Position numbers and translations under genes: made by a program
The notes under the pieces: model-generated
What the model was told of the DNA's origin: nothing
Databases searched by the model: none
What the model saw: only the letters and a program-made list of their open reading frames with translations
NCBI GenBank assembly: GCA_013397435.1
Contig: VZRG01000728.1
Location: forward strand, 13,242 to 77,241
Reading direction: 5' to 3'
DNA: 64,000 nt
Source of the DNA: Erythrocercus mccallii
Lineage: Eukaryota > Chordata > Aves > Passeriformes > Dicruridae
Shown here: positions 34,401 through 46,529 of the stretch, one piece after another
Position numbering within the stretch: the first letter of the stretch is position 1
Layout: every line of letters starts with the position of its first letter

Positions 34401-37173
34401 AGTCAGTTGATCATGTAGGATTTCAGTCTGCTTTTGCATTTGAAGGTCTCTAATGTCAAGTTGTCTGTAATTTGTACTGAACCAGAAGCAAAATACTGCT
34501 GTGCTGTCACTGAAGTGTCAATGACTTCTCTGCAAAACTGAATCTCTGTGACATTTACACATCCTAAGGACCTGTCTGAGCTTTGTATTCCACTGAGATG
34601 ATGCAGGAGTAACAGTTTTTTCAGGCTTCAAATTGAAGCTCTTCTGGCATTTTGCAGCTATAGCAAGGGGGAAAAAAATGGTAACTTGTAAGTGACCTTC
34701 TGTTCTGCTCCTTGGGAACAGCACATGCTTCAGAGCGATGTATGGGACTTAAAGCACTGCAGTTGTACTGGAGGTATATAAATTGCTGTAGAATTAAAGC
34801 CTAACTGGCTCTGGTGGCTGTATTTTCACCAATCATTTGAAGGGAATATGGGTGTAGAAATGTAAAGCTCAGTGCTGGTTTTCTCAGCTGCAAGAAACCA
34901 AGCACATGTATTATTTCTTTGTTAACAAGGTATAAATAAACAAAAACTTAAGGAATCAGGAATGTAAATCCTGACTCTCCATAGAAAATTTCACTGAGAA
35001 AGCCCAGTAAAATTAGTTGAGAACAGGACTACACAGATTTGCTAAAAGAAAACAAAGAGCTCCTGTTTTATGTGTCTCATATGAAAGAATACACAAAATA
35101 AAAAGGGTCAATAAATACCATTCCAGGATTTGTTGGCCTGAAAATGAATGTTGTATCTTTTTAAATTTTTTTTTTGTTGAGAGACTGAAAAACTCTTATC
35201 ATCATCAGTTGTCCACGGATGTACCTGTTTTAAGTGTTCCCCCATCATGGTCCATCTTGATCCCTTGCCATTCAACCAAGTTGCAGTCATTTAGAGTACT
35301 TATGTATTGCAATAGTTTCTATGACAACAGATGATGGTGATGTTAAGAGTAAAGAATTTTAAGTTGGGTCTATGAATAGGGAGATAAAGGCACTGAACTG
35401 CAGAGGGAAAGCTTTGCTTCCAAACATTCAGCTTAAATATCTCCACTATTAATATTTACCAGCAAATAATGACAATTGTATGAAAAGCAAATACACTCAG
35501 ACTTGAAGTTTTAGGCAAGGAAATGTTTTCCTAAAAATTGTTATTCTGTGGACTTGGTGAGTTTCTGAGGAGCCCAGGCTGTTGGGGAACTGGATTCACC
35601 CTGGCAGCCACTGGCCTGTTCCGTTCCATTGAGAGGAAGGTGTGAATGCTCCGAGCCTACATCTCACCCTGCGTGGGACTGAGCAGCTGACTGTTGCTGC
35701 CAAGCCCTCTCAAACACAAAAATACTATGCTGCTTAGTGATGATAGCTCCAAAACCTGGGGATTAGAACTCCGTGCAGAAAACCTTCCAGCCAACACCTG
35801 GGAAGACAACACCTCTCTCCCAGTTCTCCTGCAGGTCTTCTTTCCTGCAAAACCCACTCTCTCCGTGGTTTTCAGATCCATGGTCCTGCCATTAATCCAG
35901 TTTTTCTCCTGGCTGGTTTATCTCCACACAAAGCTGCACTTCAGCCTGCTGGGGAGGACAGGCTCTTCATCTTTGGGCAGTGCTGAGCAGAAAAGAGCTT
36001 TGCCCTTCAGCTGGGGGCCAATATCTGATCATATGAGGCAAAGAACTTGCCAGGAAAAGTCTTCCCCGGTGGTCAGTAAATGTCAGGATACAATCAGATA
36101 TCTACTACACTAGTTTAGGTTGCATAATTAATTCAGTATTATTTGGACATGGATAATAAAACCTGCTTACCTACAGCAGTCCAAAAAGGCCATTAGGAAC
36201 CCACAGTTAAGAAAGCTTCAAGTTCCTGCCAATCCCAATGGCAGCTGCACAGGGAGAGCGAGGAGCGGAGCACAGTTTTGTGGCCAAATTTGCTGGAATC
36301 ACGACCCAGCAGCTCTACATCCTGCCAGGCCTAATGACAGGAGGAGCTCAGCTCCCTGAGCCTGAATCCTGCTGGGAGCAGAGGTTGCAGAGCTAATGCA
36401 CTGCCCTGGGGTGACAGGGATAGGGTGATGGCGTGTGGGACAGCAGGGATGACACCAGGAATGATGCTCTGTCCTGGAGAGGGGACAGTGCTCCCATCCT
36501 TGCCTCTGAATCTGTTCCTCCTTGGTGCAAAACCAAGTGAAGGCACCACTGATTTACCCACCAAGCTTACTGCTGTAGCCAACCCTAGCCTCTTTTATCA
36601 ATTCTGGCCTGTGTGTAACAGAATAAATCCAAACCCTTATTTTCAACAGCTGTGGAGTACTGTTGCTGTTCTGGCCTCCTACTCTGCTCACAAGCAGAAA
36701 AAAAATTATGGACAGAAGGATTTCTTTGAAAGCAAAACTAGATGAGTCCAGTTCTGTTATGGGCTAATCTGGGCAAAAGCATGTGCCAGCTCCTGTAACC
36801 TTCTCATGCCTGCACTTTGTTTTCCACTAAATGTCAGCTCTGATAGACTAGCCTGCTCATCTGAAAGGGCAGGTTTTTGCTTCAATAAAAACAAACCCAG
36901 TTAAAAAGATAGACAGTACCTCAACAAAAAAAATACCACAGATGCATGAAATGTTCAGGCTTAATTGGTATGGCTACACTGCACCGTTTCCTTGCTGGCA
37001 TATGCTAGCAGAGTGTATTTGTTGTCAGGGGATTTTCAAGGTTATAAAGCATCTTAAAGGTGTTGGGGAGTGTGTAAATTAAGCTGCTACAGGTAGGTAA
37101 TGTTCCCATGATTTCAGGACTAAATATGCTGGTGCCTCCAGGTAAGAATTTACCACGGTCTGGAGTACACACT
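31444..37173. other. Non-coding DNA, no gene or repeat recognised
   Basis: The longest repeat-free open frame of the window (221 codons, minus strand, 32,027-32,692) lies here but has no recognisable domain. A 12-base word CTCTTTAGTTTG occurs twice in tandem near 33,848-33,875. AT-rich stretches at 33.0-33.4, 34.9-35.5 and 36.9-37.1 kb are featureless. Confidence 0.45.
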
Positions 37174-37245
37174 GGGGGCCGGATCCTCAGTTAATGTAAA
37201 TCCTGCTGGCTCCATTGGTTTCACTGCAGCCATTCACACTCCCTG
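37174..37245. mobile_element. Relic of an old amniote palindromic repeat (MITE-like)
   Basis: GGGGGCCGGATCCTCAGTTA, then ATGTAAATCCTGCTGGCTCC, then ATTGGTTTCACTGCAGCC follow the order of an abundant reptile-type interspersed repeat. Its ends read 'GGCC(A/G)GATCCTCAG' with a 'CTCCATTGACTTCA' core, given as landmarks. The right arm is poorly kept. The assignment rests on pattern memory and is tentative. Confidence 0.4.
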
Positions 37246-38689
37246 CATTTTGGATTCAGAGATCCAGCCTTGCCACTTAACGTCTAGAGCACTCCAAGGC
37301 ACAAAAAAGTTAGAAATTAAACACCTCACCCTCAGTAGCTGAGAGTTTTGGCTGGATGCTGCCTCTCTGGAGGGATGTGATGCCTCGCTGGGTGCCAGCT
37401 CATTTCCTTGGAGCTGGGGAGAGAGGGATTTTGGCAGCACAAGCTGCCCCAGCACAGCCCCACCTGGGAGCCAGGCAGCCAAATTAACAGCGTTTCTGTT
37501 GCAATAAATTGTGATCAAGGGGAAGGCGGACATTTAAGTGGCACATTATTTACTGAACTGGGGAATGAGGAAGCTGGAAGAAAGAGGAGCCTTATTCAGT
37601 CATTCTGAAAGGCATGAATCAAATGGCAGGAGCCTTCATGTTTTTCACTGGAGGGGTAAAGGAAGGAAAATACGTGCAGCTCCACACTGCAAGTGCTGTC
37701 CCTCCCTGGAAGGGTGGCACTTGCCCGAGCTTTTTATCTTGCTGGTGAAATCTCAAGCATCTGCCTCTCCCGTCCCCTCCCCATCTCTGCACAGATCCAG
37801 TGAGCTGATCTGTCACTGTCCCCTCGAATCAGCCACAAGTGCCTCTCCCACTACCCCAGACCAGGCTGTGCTGGAGCATGGGACCCCCACAGCTCCCCAC
37901 CCACTGAGGGCTGCAGGTGGGGGGCTCCAAGTGGGCTGGAAGCAAGGCTCTCACTGGGAAGGACACGTGCAGGAGTAGCGTTCCTGATTCCAGCTCACTT
38001 ATTCCCTCTGGGCTCTCTCGGTAAGAAGAGCTTCCGGGAGAGTATTTAGGGAAATCTTGTAAGCATTAGCAGCATGATGGAGCTCTGCAGCCTTCGTGTA
38101 AATGTTATTCTGGGTTAAAAGCTTTGGGCGAGTATGTTATAAACATAAGTACGTCTGTGGGGATTGTTAACTCTCCCTTTGCCAAGGTAACCTCCCGATT
38201 CCTGAGCCAGGGAAGGCTGTTGAATGAAGTACAGCCATGTTGGTGTGCTGGCACTCCTGGCACTTTGGATGCTAATTTAAACCACGGGGAGTACAGCACA
38301 CAGGAGTTGGTCAGGATTTCTCCTTCCCACCTGAGCAGTTGCTGTTCCAGCATGGTGTTAACTCCAACATCCAATCCCAGGGCAGCAGCACCTTGGTGGA
38401 GGTGCCAGTGCCTGCCAAGATGTGTTCAGACTGGCCAGACAGCCCCTCCAAAGTCCATCGTGTATCACGCCATGCTTCCCATCAACAGCCAGTGAGCCTC
38501 TGCTGAGGCAGTGAGAGGCTTTCCCCCAGCCCAGGAATGGAGCATCCTCCCTCATGGAGAACCAAGAGTCACTGACCCCAGGGCTCTGGGACAGGAACGG
38601 TGACCCCCACCAAGGCTGGATTTTAAGGTGTACCAGATCGGCCCAGGACAGGGTACAGTGTCAGTGCAGAGCCAGACTGGGCACTGCTC
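37246..38689. other. Non-coding DNA, moderately GC-rich
   Basis: This is GC-leaning sequence with open frames up to about 146 codons on either strand and no recognisable content. The last 100 bases before 38,690 may be an undetected upstream part of the CR1 copy that follows. Confidence 0.45.
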
Positions 38690-39085
38690 ACCTGGAACAC
38701 AGGCTGGGAGAGCTGGGGGTGTCCAGCCTGGGGATGAGAGGGCTCCAGAGAGACTCCTCCAGTGCCTAAAGGAGCTCCAAGAGAGCTGGAGAGGGACTTG
38801 GCAGAAGGGCCTGGAGTGACAGGACAAGGGGAATGGCTTCCCACTGCCAGAGGGCAGAGATGGATGGGGTACTGGGCAGGAATTGTTCCCTGTGAGGATG
38901 GGGAGGCCCTGGCACAGGGTGCCCAGAGAAGCTGTGGCTGCCCCTGGATCCCTGGAAGTGTCCAAGGCTGGGTTGGACATTGGAGCTTGGAGCAACCTGG
39001 GACAGTGGAAGGTGTCCCTGCCCATGGCAAGGGGTGGCACTGGATGATCTTTACAGCCCCTTCCAACCCAGACTGTTTTGTGAAG
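38690..39085 (+). mobile_element. CR1 LINE 3' end, longest copy in the window
   Basis: About 400 bp of plus-strand CR1 tail. The landmarks in order are ACCTGGAACACAGGCTGGGA, AGCCTGGGGATGAGAGGGCT, GAGAGGGACTTGGCAGAAGG, GTGACAGGACAAGGGGAATG, TTCCCTGTGAGGATGGGGAG, GCTGCCCCTGGATCCCTGGA, TGGACATTGGAGCTTGGAGC and CCTTCCAACCCAGACTG. It ends near TTTTGTGAAGG with an altered terminal repeat. It is 5'-truncated. The long frames crossing it on both strands (up to 229 codons on the minus strand) are repeat artefacts. Confidence 0.95.
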
Positions 39086-40456
39086 GTGATACACACAGGG
39101 ACACCTGAAAATACCAGCACAGGGAGGTCAACCTTTAGGAAATACAAATACCAAAGAAGTAAAACAGCATCCAAACTCTTCCAGGTTGCACCTGGCTGCT
39201 GTTCATGCCTATCAGGAGGACTTCCCCTGTGGGAAACTTGGCTGTGAAAGTAGTGCAGAGCAGACCTTAACTGCATGCCCATGGCAGGTTGCCATTCCCA
39301 GAGCATGGGCACAGGGCTGATCTCAGGCAGGAGAGGTGCCTGGAATTCCTTTGGGATGGGGGCCCATGCAAGACTGGCTCACCTGCTCCTCTCAGGAGGC
39401 TTGGAAGGCACTGAGCAGCACAGGTCTGAATTCTCCTCCTGTGGTGTGGCAGTGCCAGGCAGCTTGGGGCAGGGGGACTGTCACCAGGAGAGCATCCCAT
39501 GACTACAGTGGTGGGGACAGCAGGGACAGCAGGGACACCAGCCTTTGGAGGGGGCTACAGTGGCTCATGTGCTGCTGCCACGTCTTCTTCCCGCTCTGGG
39601 GAACAAATTACCCTCATCCTTCTAACATTAGCAGCCATTTCCATAAGCAATTAACCTCTGTGTTACACCATCAAGCATCTGAAAAAGGTGTTGTGACACA
39701 GTTATTAAAGGATGGAAGGACTGGGTGCCTAGCATACATAATAAAGGGTGGCCTTGCTTTCCAACTCCAATTTCTAAACAGAGGCAGAATGAGTGAAAAC
39801 TTTACCAAACAGAAATATTTCACGCTGTTTTGGGAAGGATTTGTTCTAGGTTTGTAATTGAAGTTTTGAGGTTTATTAATTTGATTTGAAAGAAAGGCTT
39901 ATTTTTCAGGAAAGCAAATGACTACAGAAATTGTTTTCCATATTTGTCACATTTTTAAAAAGAAAATTTGCTTCTTTTATTTTACTTTTATTTTTTAATT
40001 TTACTCCCATGAAACTGATGAGTCCTGGTTGAAGACCAAACGGCCCCGCATTTACTGCTCCTCACTGAGATCCTCATCCTTGCTAAGCCTTCCTTGGCTA
40101 TTCTGGCCTCCCAGGGCCTCACAGCAGTGCCATAACACAGGGGAGGTTTAAGAGAAGACTGCAGGTTAATCACTTTCCTGGTAATATGAGCAAGATGAGA
40201 CCATTCAGCTGGAAAACAGGGGGGAAAAGGCCATTTCTTTGTAAAGGACCATGCAGCTTTCCTTTTTATGCTGCTTTTTGTTTTCAGCCAAGAGGTTTCA
40301 GCCCTTCTGGGCTGGGGAAGGCCTGTGAAATCCCCAAACTGTAACACCTTGTAATATGCAAAAAGTGTCCATAGGTGTATATTTCTATCATGTTTATTTT
40401 GATCATCTATATTTTTATAATGCTTAAACCTGTTAGAGATTTCACTTGCAATTGGA
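39086..40456. other. Non-coding DNA, no gene recognised
   Basis: It includes a small GGGACAGCA tandem triplication near 39,513-39,540 and AT-rich sequence at 39,840-40,010. Open frames have no recognisable content. Confidence 0.5.
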
Positions 40457-40606
40457 ATCTCAGAATCCCAGACTGGTTTGGGTTGGGAGGGACCTTTAGA
40501 GCTCATCCCATTCCAGCCTCTGCTATGGGCAGGGACACCTTCCACTGTCCCAGGGTGCTCCAAAGCCCAGTGTCCAACCTGGCCTTGCACACTGCCAGGG
40601 ATAGGG
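40457..40606 (-). mobile_element. CR1 LINE 3' end
   Basis: Inverted CR1: ATCTCAGAATCCCAGACTGG, TTTGGGTTGGGAGGGACC, CATTCCAGCCTCTGCTATGG, GCAGGGACACCTTCCACTGT, GTGTCCAACCTGGCCTTGCA and CACTGCCAGGGATAGGGG. It stops abruptly at a 5'-truncation point near 40,606. Open frames over this region are not genes. Confidence 0.95.
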
Positions 40607-41817
40607 GAGGATTTGTGTGCCTGCTCTGTAGCTGTCAGGAGAACAGAATTTTGGTACAATTTGCTCTCTCAAAACCCCTTTGCTTCACCCATGCACATGA
40701 AGTTTTCTCTTCAAATCCCTGTGGAGCAGAAAGCACCACGGCTGCCCCCAGCCAGGCTGCCAAGGAGTGTGGAGTCACTCTGCTCTTGCAGCACCACTGA
40801 GAGTGGCTTTGTAGGAATCAGAATCTTCCACCAATATTTGGTTTTGTGGCAAAAAACATTAGAAATATTCTGTGGAGTGAATAGTAGAAGAGGGAGCTTT
40901 TCCAAAATAGCTCTTTGGGGTTTTTTTCCTTCCTGATTTCCCTTTTTATAACACAATAAGCCTGTATGGTTTTATGTCCCATTTTTTGCAGTGAGGGAGA
41001 CTTGACAAGGAAGGGTTAGGCCAACAACAGCCATACCTTTTTTCTTTTTATTTAGGAAACAACACTGACACTTTTTATTTAAAGATCAAAGCAAGGCAAA
41101 CACCATGACTCCAAACCTCTTCCCTTTTTTTCCCCATAAAAGAATGCTATGGAGTTTACTAGTGGTGCCCCTAATGAGGTAACTTCAGCCCCAATTTCAC
41201 ATTATTAGCACTCTGTCTAGGAGAAGCTGATGATCTTTGGCCACTGTAAAACTTGATTCCCAGGCCAGGTGTTGGGCCCTCAGCCAAAATGCTCTGTTTT
41301 TCCCAATACTGCACTACAAAGGGCCTCAATGATGATAGGAAAGATATACTTCCTTTAGGGATCAGAGATAATTAACTCTTTATAGTTGCTCTTTTATTAT
41401 TACTGAACCCATGCCAAACTTTTGCATTGCTTTACCTAATAAAAGTACCTCCTGCACTGCTGGTAGTATCCAAATTACTTTTTTCATTTGTTAACAGTCA
41501 GGCCTTTAACTGCTTTTTGAACTTCTTTGTTGTAAAAACTCTCCAAATTAGTCATTCCTGAGCATTTACACTGCACGCTTCTTCTCAGTTTCCAAACTTT
41601 GTAACATAATTGTTCTTACCAAAAGGAAGGAATTTAGAAAATAGACAAAGAAGTCAAAATAAAAACAGCATATGTTTCATACAGCCACCTAAGGACTGTA
41701 TTAAAGGTACTGTGTGCCGTTGTGCTGCCACAGTATTGAATTATTAGATTTACAGGTTCATTAATAATAATGTCACTGCTCATTTGCAAATCTCCAAGAG
41801 GAGTATGAAGCAGGGCA
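40607..41817. other. Non-coding DNA, no gene recognised
   Basis: This is AT-rich unique sequence with several T-rich stretches near 40,920-41,130. I see nothing else. Confidence 0.5.
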
Positions 41818-41882
41818 GTATCATCATCACCCCAGCTTTGCAGATGGGGAAGAGAGAGAGGGAAAAAAATGACTTTCCTGGT
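41818..41882 (-). mobile_element. MIR SINE relic
   Basis: TATCATCATCACCCCAGCTT, TGCAGATGGGGAAGAGAGAG and AAAATGACTTTCCTGG follow the reversed MIR order 'TATTATCATCCCCATTTTACAGATGAGGAAACTG' (landmark only). It is weak but ordered. A CR1 copy begins about 14 bp to the right. Confidence 0.45.
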
Positions 41883-41895
41883 GCTAGAAGAGCAG

Positions 41896-42057
41896 CATTG
41901 GAAGGGGCTGCCCAGGGGAGGTGGTGGAGTCTTCACCCCTGGAGGTGTTTGAGGAATGACTGAACGTGGGGTGGTTGACAAGGTGGGGATTGGGCACAGC
42001 TTGGACTGGATGATCTCAGAGGTTTTTTCCAACCTGGAATGGTTCTGTGATTCTGTG
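41896..42057 (+). mobile_element. CR1 LINE 3' end with terminal repeats
   Basis: Plus-strand CR1 tail: GGGCTGCCCAGGGGAGGTGG, TGGAGTCTTCACCCCTGGAG, GGTGTTTGAGGAATGACTGA, TGGACTGGATGATCTCAGAG, TTTCCAACCTGGAATGG. It ends in two copies of the CR1 terminal octamer motif (TTCTGTGATTCTGTGAA). This is the best preserved 3' terminus in the window. Confidence 0.95.
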
Positions 42058-42886
42058 AATTTACTCATCCCCAGGAATGGGACTATGCCTCAGGGCCAAT
42101 CCCATGGCCAAGATCTGCCCACCTCCACAACAGAGACTGACAGAACTTTCACCTCTCTCCCCATCCCATGACAGAGACATTTGGGGTTGGGCTTTGTAAG
42201 GAGAAACATGAATAAGATATCAATTAGCCTGTGAGAGTTCTTGGGGTTCCTTGTGCTGAGATGCAGTGGAAAAACCATCCCCTGCACAACCCCTGGGCTG
42301 GAGTTCTGGCTTTCTCCCAGCCTTGCAGAGGCAGGGCACATCCTTCACCCCAGCTCACTGCCTATGCTGGAATAGCTGCCGTGGGGACAGCATTCCTGCT
42401 GTTGGAAGAACCTGCTCTCCTCAGAAAAAGAAAAGAATGTGTTCTGAGAAACACTGCAGATTGGATCAATACCCATTCTGCTCCTCAAGTTGGTATTTCC
42501 AGGGGGTTATTTATCTACAGCCTCAGAGTTTTCAACTGAAGAGCAGATTGCTCAGTTTATACCCTGCAACCAGGTGAATAAAGATTTGCAGATTTGCCAC
42601 TAAATCTGAATACACATGGAAATGAAGAGAGAGGAAAAAAGATAAGTAATATTCACTGCATTTGGGATTTGCTTTCCTTTTGAAGCTGCATCTGAACACA
42701 GACTAAAAAAATAATCTTCCCAGATCCAGGCTCCAGGATTTTAATCTGGATTTCTGGCTGATAGTAACTAAAAGCTGACAGCACAGAAGTATTTTATTTA
42801 AAAGAATGATTGGCCTAATGTTATTCAACTGAAGCATGGCCTCCAGATTGGAGCTGCTCACATGTATAAAGTGTGGGGAATAGCTG
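42058..42886. other. Non-coding DNA, no gene recognised
   Basis: This is unique sequence of mixed composition. Short frames on both strands are unsupported. Confidence 0.5.
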
Positions 42887-42972
42887 AGTTACTCAAGATC
42901 ACAAAGGGAGTTAATAGAACTGGGATCCACATTCAACATCTTTTTCATTATCAGCTCTTTGTTCTACCCATT
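42887..42972 (-). mobile_element. MIR SINE relic
   Basis: GAGTTACTCAAGATCACAAA, GGGAGTTAATAGAACTGGGA, TCCACATTCAACATC and CTCTTTGTTCTACCCA reproduce, in order, the reversed MIR segments 'CTTGCCCAAGGTCACACAG', 'AGTGGCAGAGCTGGGA' and 'GCTCTTTCCACTACACCA'. It is one of the clearer MIR relics here. Confidence 0.6.
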
Positions 42973-43262
42973 AGTATACACTGACTCCCTTTGGTAAGAT
43001 CCTTTGTATTTCCAACTTATCAGGGTCTCATAAATGAAAGCCATGTGCTTTTATCTACTCATTCCCTTTAATAAGTGTCACAAACATTCTGTGTGATTGA
43101 TTAACTGGTAACAAGAAAGAGACAAAATAGGAATATGCATATTAGCATATTTTTCTTTGCTCAAAGAAATGCATTTTATACGTACGTGGCACTTACAATG
43201 TATCAAGCTGCCAAAAGTTTTAAACAAAGGAGGAACTGAATTACAGTACAAAACACAGTGAC

Positions 43263-43312
43263 AGGGCCAGATTTATCCTTGGTGTAACTAACTGATGTCA
43301 GCAGAGTTAAGG
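43263..43312. mobile_element. Relic of an old amniote interspersed repeat
   Basis: AGGGCCAGATTTATCCTTGG, TGTAACTAACTGATGTCAGC and AGAGTTAAGG resemble the left part of the same reptile-type palindromic repeat family as at 37.2 kb ('GGGCCAGATT...GTGTAA...TGAAGTCA'). It is short and tentative. Confidence 0.35.
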
Positions 43313-43380
43313 GAGAGTTAAGAGATGAAATAGGCTCACCACATGTACATGAAACACCCCAGTAAGCTCAGAGGGATGTT

Positions 43381-43495
43381 CACAGATTTTGGAGCCAGAA
43401 GGGACTGTTAGGATCATATCATTTGACTTGCTGCAGAAACAGGGTGAGAAGATTTCACCCATTTCCCCATTACACCCAGCTGATGGACTGAAAGA
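43381..43495 (-). mobile_element. Ancestral amniote CR1 relic
   Basis: The order CACAGATTTTGGAGCCAGAA, GGGACTGTTAGGATCATATC, TTTGACTTGCTGCAGAAACA, GATTTCACCCATTTCCCCAT matches an old CR1 3' end common in turtles and crocodilians, read on the minus strand ('AGGCCAGAAGGGACCATT...GATCATCTAGTCTGAC' as landmark). It is older than the bird-type CR1 copies. Confidence 0.6.
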
Positions 43496-46400
43496 TTACA
43501 TTCCCTTCCTGTTGGCAGGGGAGTTGTTTGGGAAGATGCTCTGTGTACCCTGGAAGTGCTGAGCGTCCTCCTCTGGCCCCCAACGGCAGTGGGAGGCTCT
43601 GCTCGCTCACTTCATGCTGCATTTGGCTCTGTAGGGACTGGAAATGGAGGCTGAAAGGCCTCATTGCACCCAGTTTGGGAATGCTTCCCCTTGGGGGATT
43701 TGTGCCTGAGCTGCTCCTCTCTGCAGTGAGGTGAGCACAGGCTGAGGTGGGAAGCACTGAGAGCAGATTGGCGGGTGAATTCACCTGTTCTAGGCATGAA
43801 AGGCTTGTGCAGAGGTAGAGAAGGGACCTGGCAGTGGTTAGCACTGCCATCCTAAAAAACACTTGATCCCAAGGAATGGGATCTATGGCAGTCAAGGCAC
43901 AAGAACAGATTAACCTCGAGGGCTGGCACTCAAGTCTGTGTGAGATTCACTGCACCACTGCTCCATGTGCCAGCTCTGGGGCAGGAAATAAAACAGTGAA
44001 ATTCACTTTTTGGTTTGTTATATGCAAGAAGGAACAAACCTTGTATGAGTGCATTTACTGAAATGTCTCCTCTGCACACCTTTGGAGGTGCCAGTCTCAA
44101 ACTGAACTGTAATATTTCTCTAACATTTTACCATCTATAACTCCCTGAGTGTGTTGGTGTCTTACCTCGACCACTAACAGCTAAGACCACTAAGAGCACT
44201 CCTGGCTCTCCAAACAACCCCTTCCAGCACATCAGTGCTGTGATTTCTCTCTATGATCCATACTGATGCCCAGTCAGTGCATTCCTACTGATCATTTCAC
44301 ACAAGGACCTCACATTTCTTATTTATTAATAAATTTAGTTCCGTGAAAGTCCTCTGAGGTGTTATATGATCCCTGAATTATGATGGGAGGCTGAGCCATG
44401 GAGCAGACTTAGTGACATTTTTACTCCTTGCAAAGCTAGAACAAGAGCTAGAACCTCACCTTGCATGTCTGAAGGCTTTTTTTGGACAAGAGGATGTGTC
44501 TCCCATGCAGAAGCATCCTGGGTATTTCCCACTCTGCTCTTTAAATGCAGCTGAAGAACAAGTCAGTCTTTTCCCTTATGCTGCAGTTTATTTTTACAAA
44601 GTACTACACAAGCACAACTCCATTAGGATTCATCCCATCTATATATTTCCTGACATAACCTGCCTTTTTTACCTCCTGAACTCTGACCCTGAACCCAAGG
44701 CCGTGCTAAAGCCTGAGAAGATCTCTGGGATAACTCTGCTCTGCACACCCAGCTCTGGCATCTTATCTCACAGCCAGTTGTTTGGAGGGACAGGCACATT
44801 TGCAAGATTATCCTTTGGCTTGTGGCAGCAGAAATCAAAAACAGATTATTTGAAATGAGCAGCTCCTACCATTTTATCTCCAGGCCAGGTGGACATGGAT
44901 GACCTAGAAGGATATATTTAGCAGGGAACACTTCAGACCAGGGTGCATGTGTGTATCCAGTTACTAACTGTTAATCATGTCTCCTTCCCCTAAATTGGCC
45001 AACACGAAAGACACCTGGCAATTCTGGAACATTCCTGTTAGATTACTAATATCAATATTAAGTGAAAGAGCTTGAAGAATGTCACATTAGTTTCTGATGG
45101 CTCCCTTCCGCCATACTTCAGGCCAGCAGGCTTTGGCAGATGTGGCTCCATTCTGTCCAAATGCAATCCAGGGTTTAAGAATGTGCTCACTTTCCTGGGA
45201 CCATCTGTTTGCTTTTCTGCTGAAGGAACTCCAGCCTCTTTGGCAACCTCAGTGTATTGTACTCAATAAATCCTGACATGTAGCAAATTTTTTTGGCAGA
45301 TCTTGAATCTGAATGTCATCCAAATTGTTCATTATTGATATTAAAACCGATTTGTGCATCACCAACCATTAAAGGAATGCACTAAATATCTCCACGAATG
45401 AGAAACTGAGTAGTCCATCAGAATACATTTATCAGCAGCAATGTTAAAATGGAGGAAGAGTTCTAGGGCTTTTCCTGCTATTGCAAAAGCCCACATCTAA
45501 GAGCAGCTGCAGGACCCAAAAGGTACAAAGAGCAAATGTACAGGATAAAAAGTCAAAAGGAAGGTGTCCAAGGACTACCTGATGTGGTCCTACATGTGCT
45601 GTTTGGAGCAGTGTGTAGAACCTTGCTTCACAAAAAAAGATTCCTTACTCCACAAATCCAGTGTGACCACAGAAAGGTCTCTTCACCCTACATGGGTTTG
45701 ACATCCTCTTTGAGTTGTCATCTACACTGCAGGATCTTCAAGGTATCATCAGGCTTGTAAAACTGACTGTGAATTTTTTTACTATACCATGATATCCAGA
45801 ATGGGCATCTGTAGCATGACAAACTATAATGAAAGTGAATTTCTACAAAAAATAATGATGTGTACTTTTTGTGTGTGTAGAGTGTATACCCATGTTATCT
45901 TTAATTAAAAATGAATAATTTCCTAGATAAGGAAATTGGTGTAAAATTAAGTTTACCAGATTTATTTTTAAGGTCTGATTTCCATTGGAGCTTTGCGTAA
46001 GTGCTGTGGGGTTATTGGGCTCCGATTGTTTCTGGTGTTTCAGTTGTCAGCATTCAGACTCCATATTTCACATGATTTTTCACAAAAAACTTGCAGAAGC
46101 TTTGGAAAAAAAATTACACTTGATCTTCCATATGGAAACGAACTTCAGTTCTTATTAAAATATATATTTTTAAAATATCTATAGTTAGCCAATGTAACAA
46201 TCTATCCTGACACACCACATTGAGAACAAGGATTGTGCTGACTTTTCTTCATCTTTCCTTACTCCTGCTCCAACAACTATTAAAAATTCTCATATGAATT
46301 TTTTCTCTTTTATACTTGGACACAGATGACAAAAAGTAGAAATCAGACAACTGTTTCAATGGCACTTAGACTGTATAGTCCCACAGCAGTAGTTGGATCC

Positions 46401-46529
46401 AAACCCAAGTGTTGGCTCCAGAAGGAGCATCACCACTCTGCTTCTTTTGTCATTTTCTTTGCAACAGGTGGCTCAGGAATGTCTCACTTCTAGAGAAGCT
46501 TTTCTCCATGAACTAATTGGGTTGTAGTA
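43496..46529. other. Non-coding DNA, no gene or repeat recognised
   Basis: This is three kilobases of unique sequence. A 148-codon plus-strand frame at 44,412-44,858 has no recognisable domain. AT-rich stretches lie at 45,780-46,350. Confidence 0.45.

Noticed and set aside
38552..39312. Overlapping minus-strand frames of 180 and 229 codons
   Set aside because: They are antisense readings of the CR1 3' end at 38,690-39,085, which is untranslated in CR1.
39988..40659. 223-codon minus-strand frame
   Set aside because: Its first part is the CR1 copy at 40,457-40,606; no domain in the remainder.
44412..44858. 148-codon plus-strand frame
   Set aside because: No domain, signal or splice context; consistent with chance in mixed-composition DNA.
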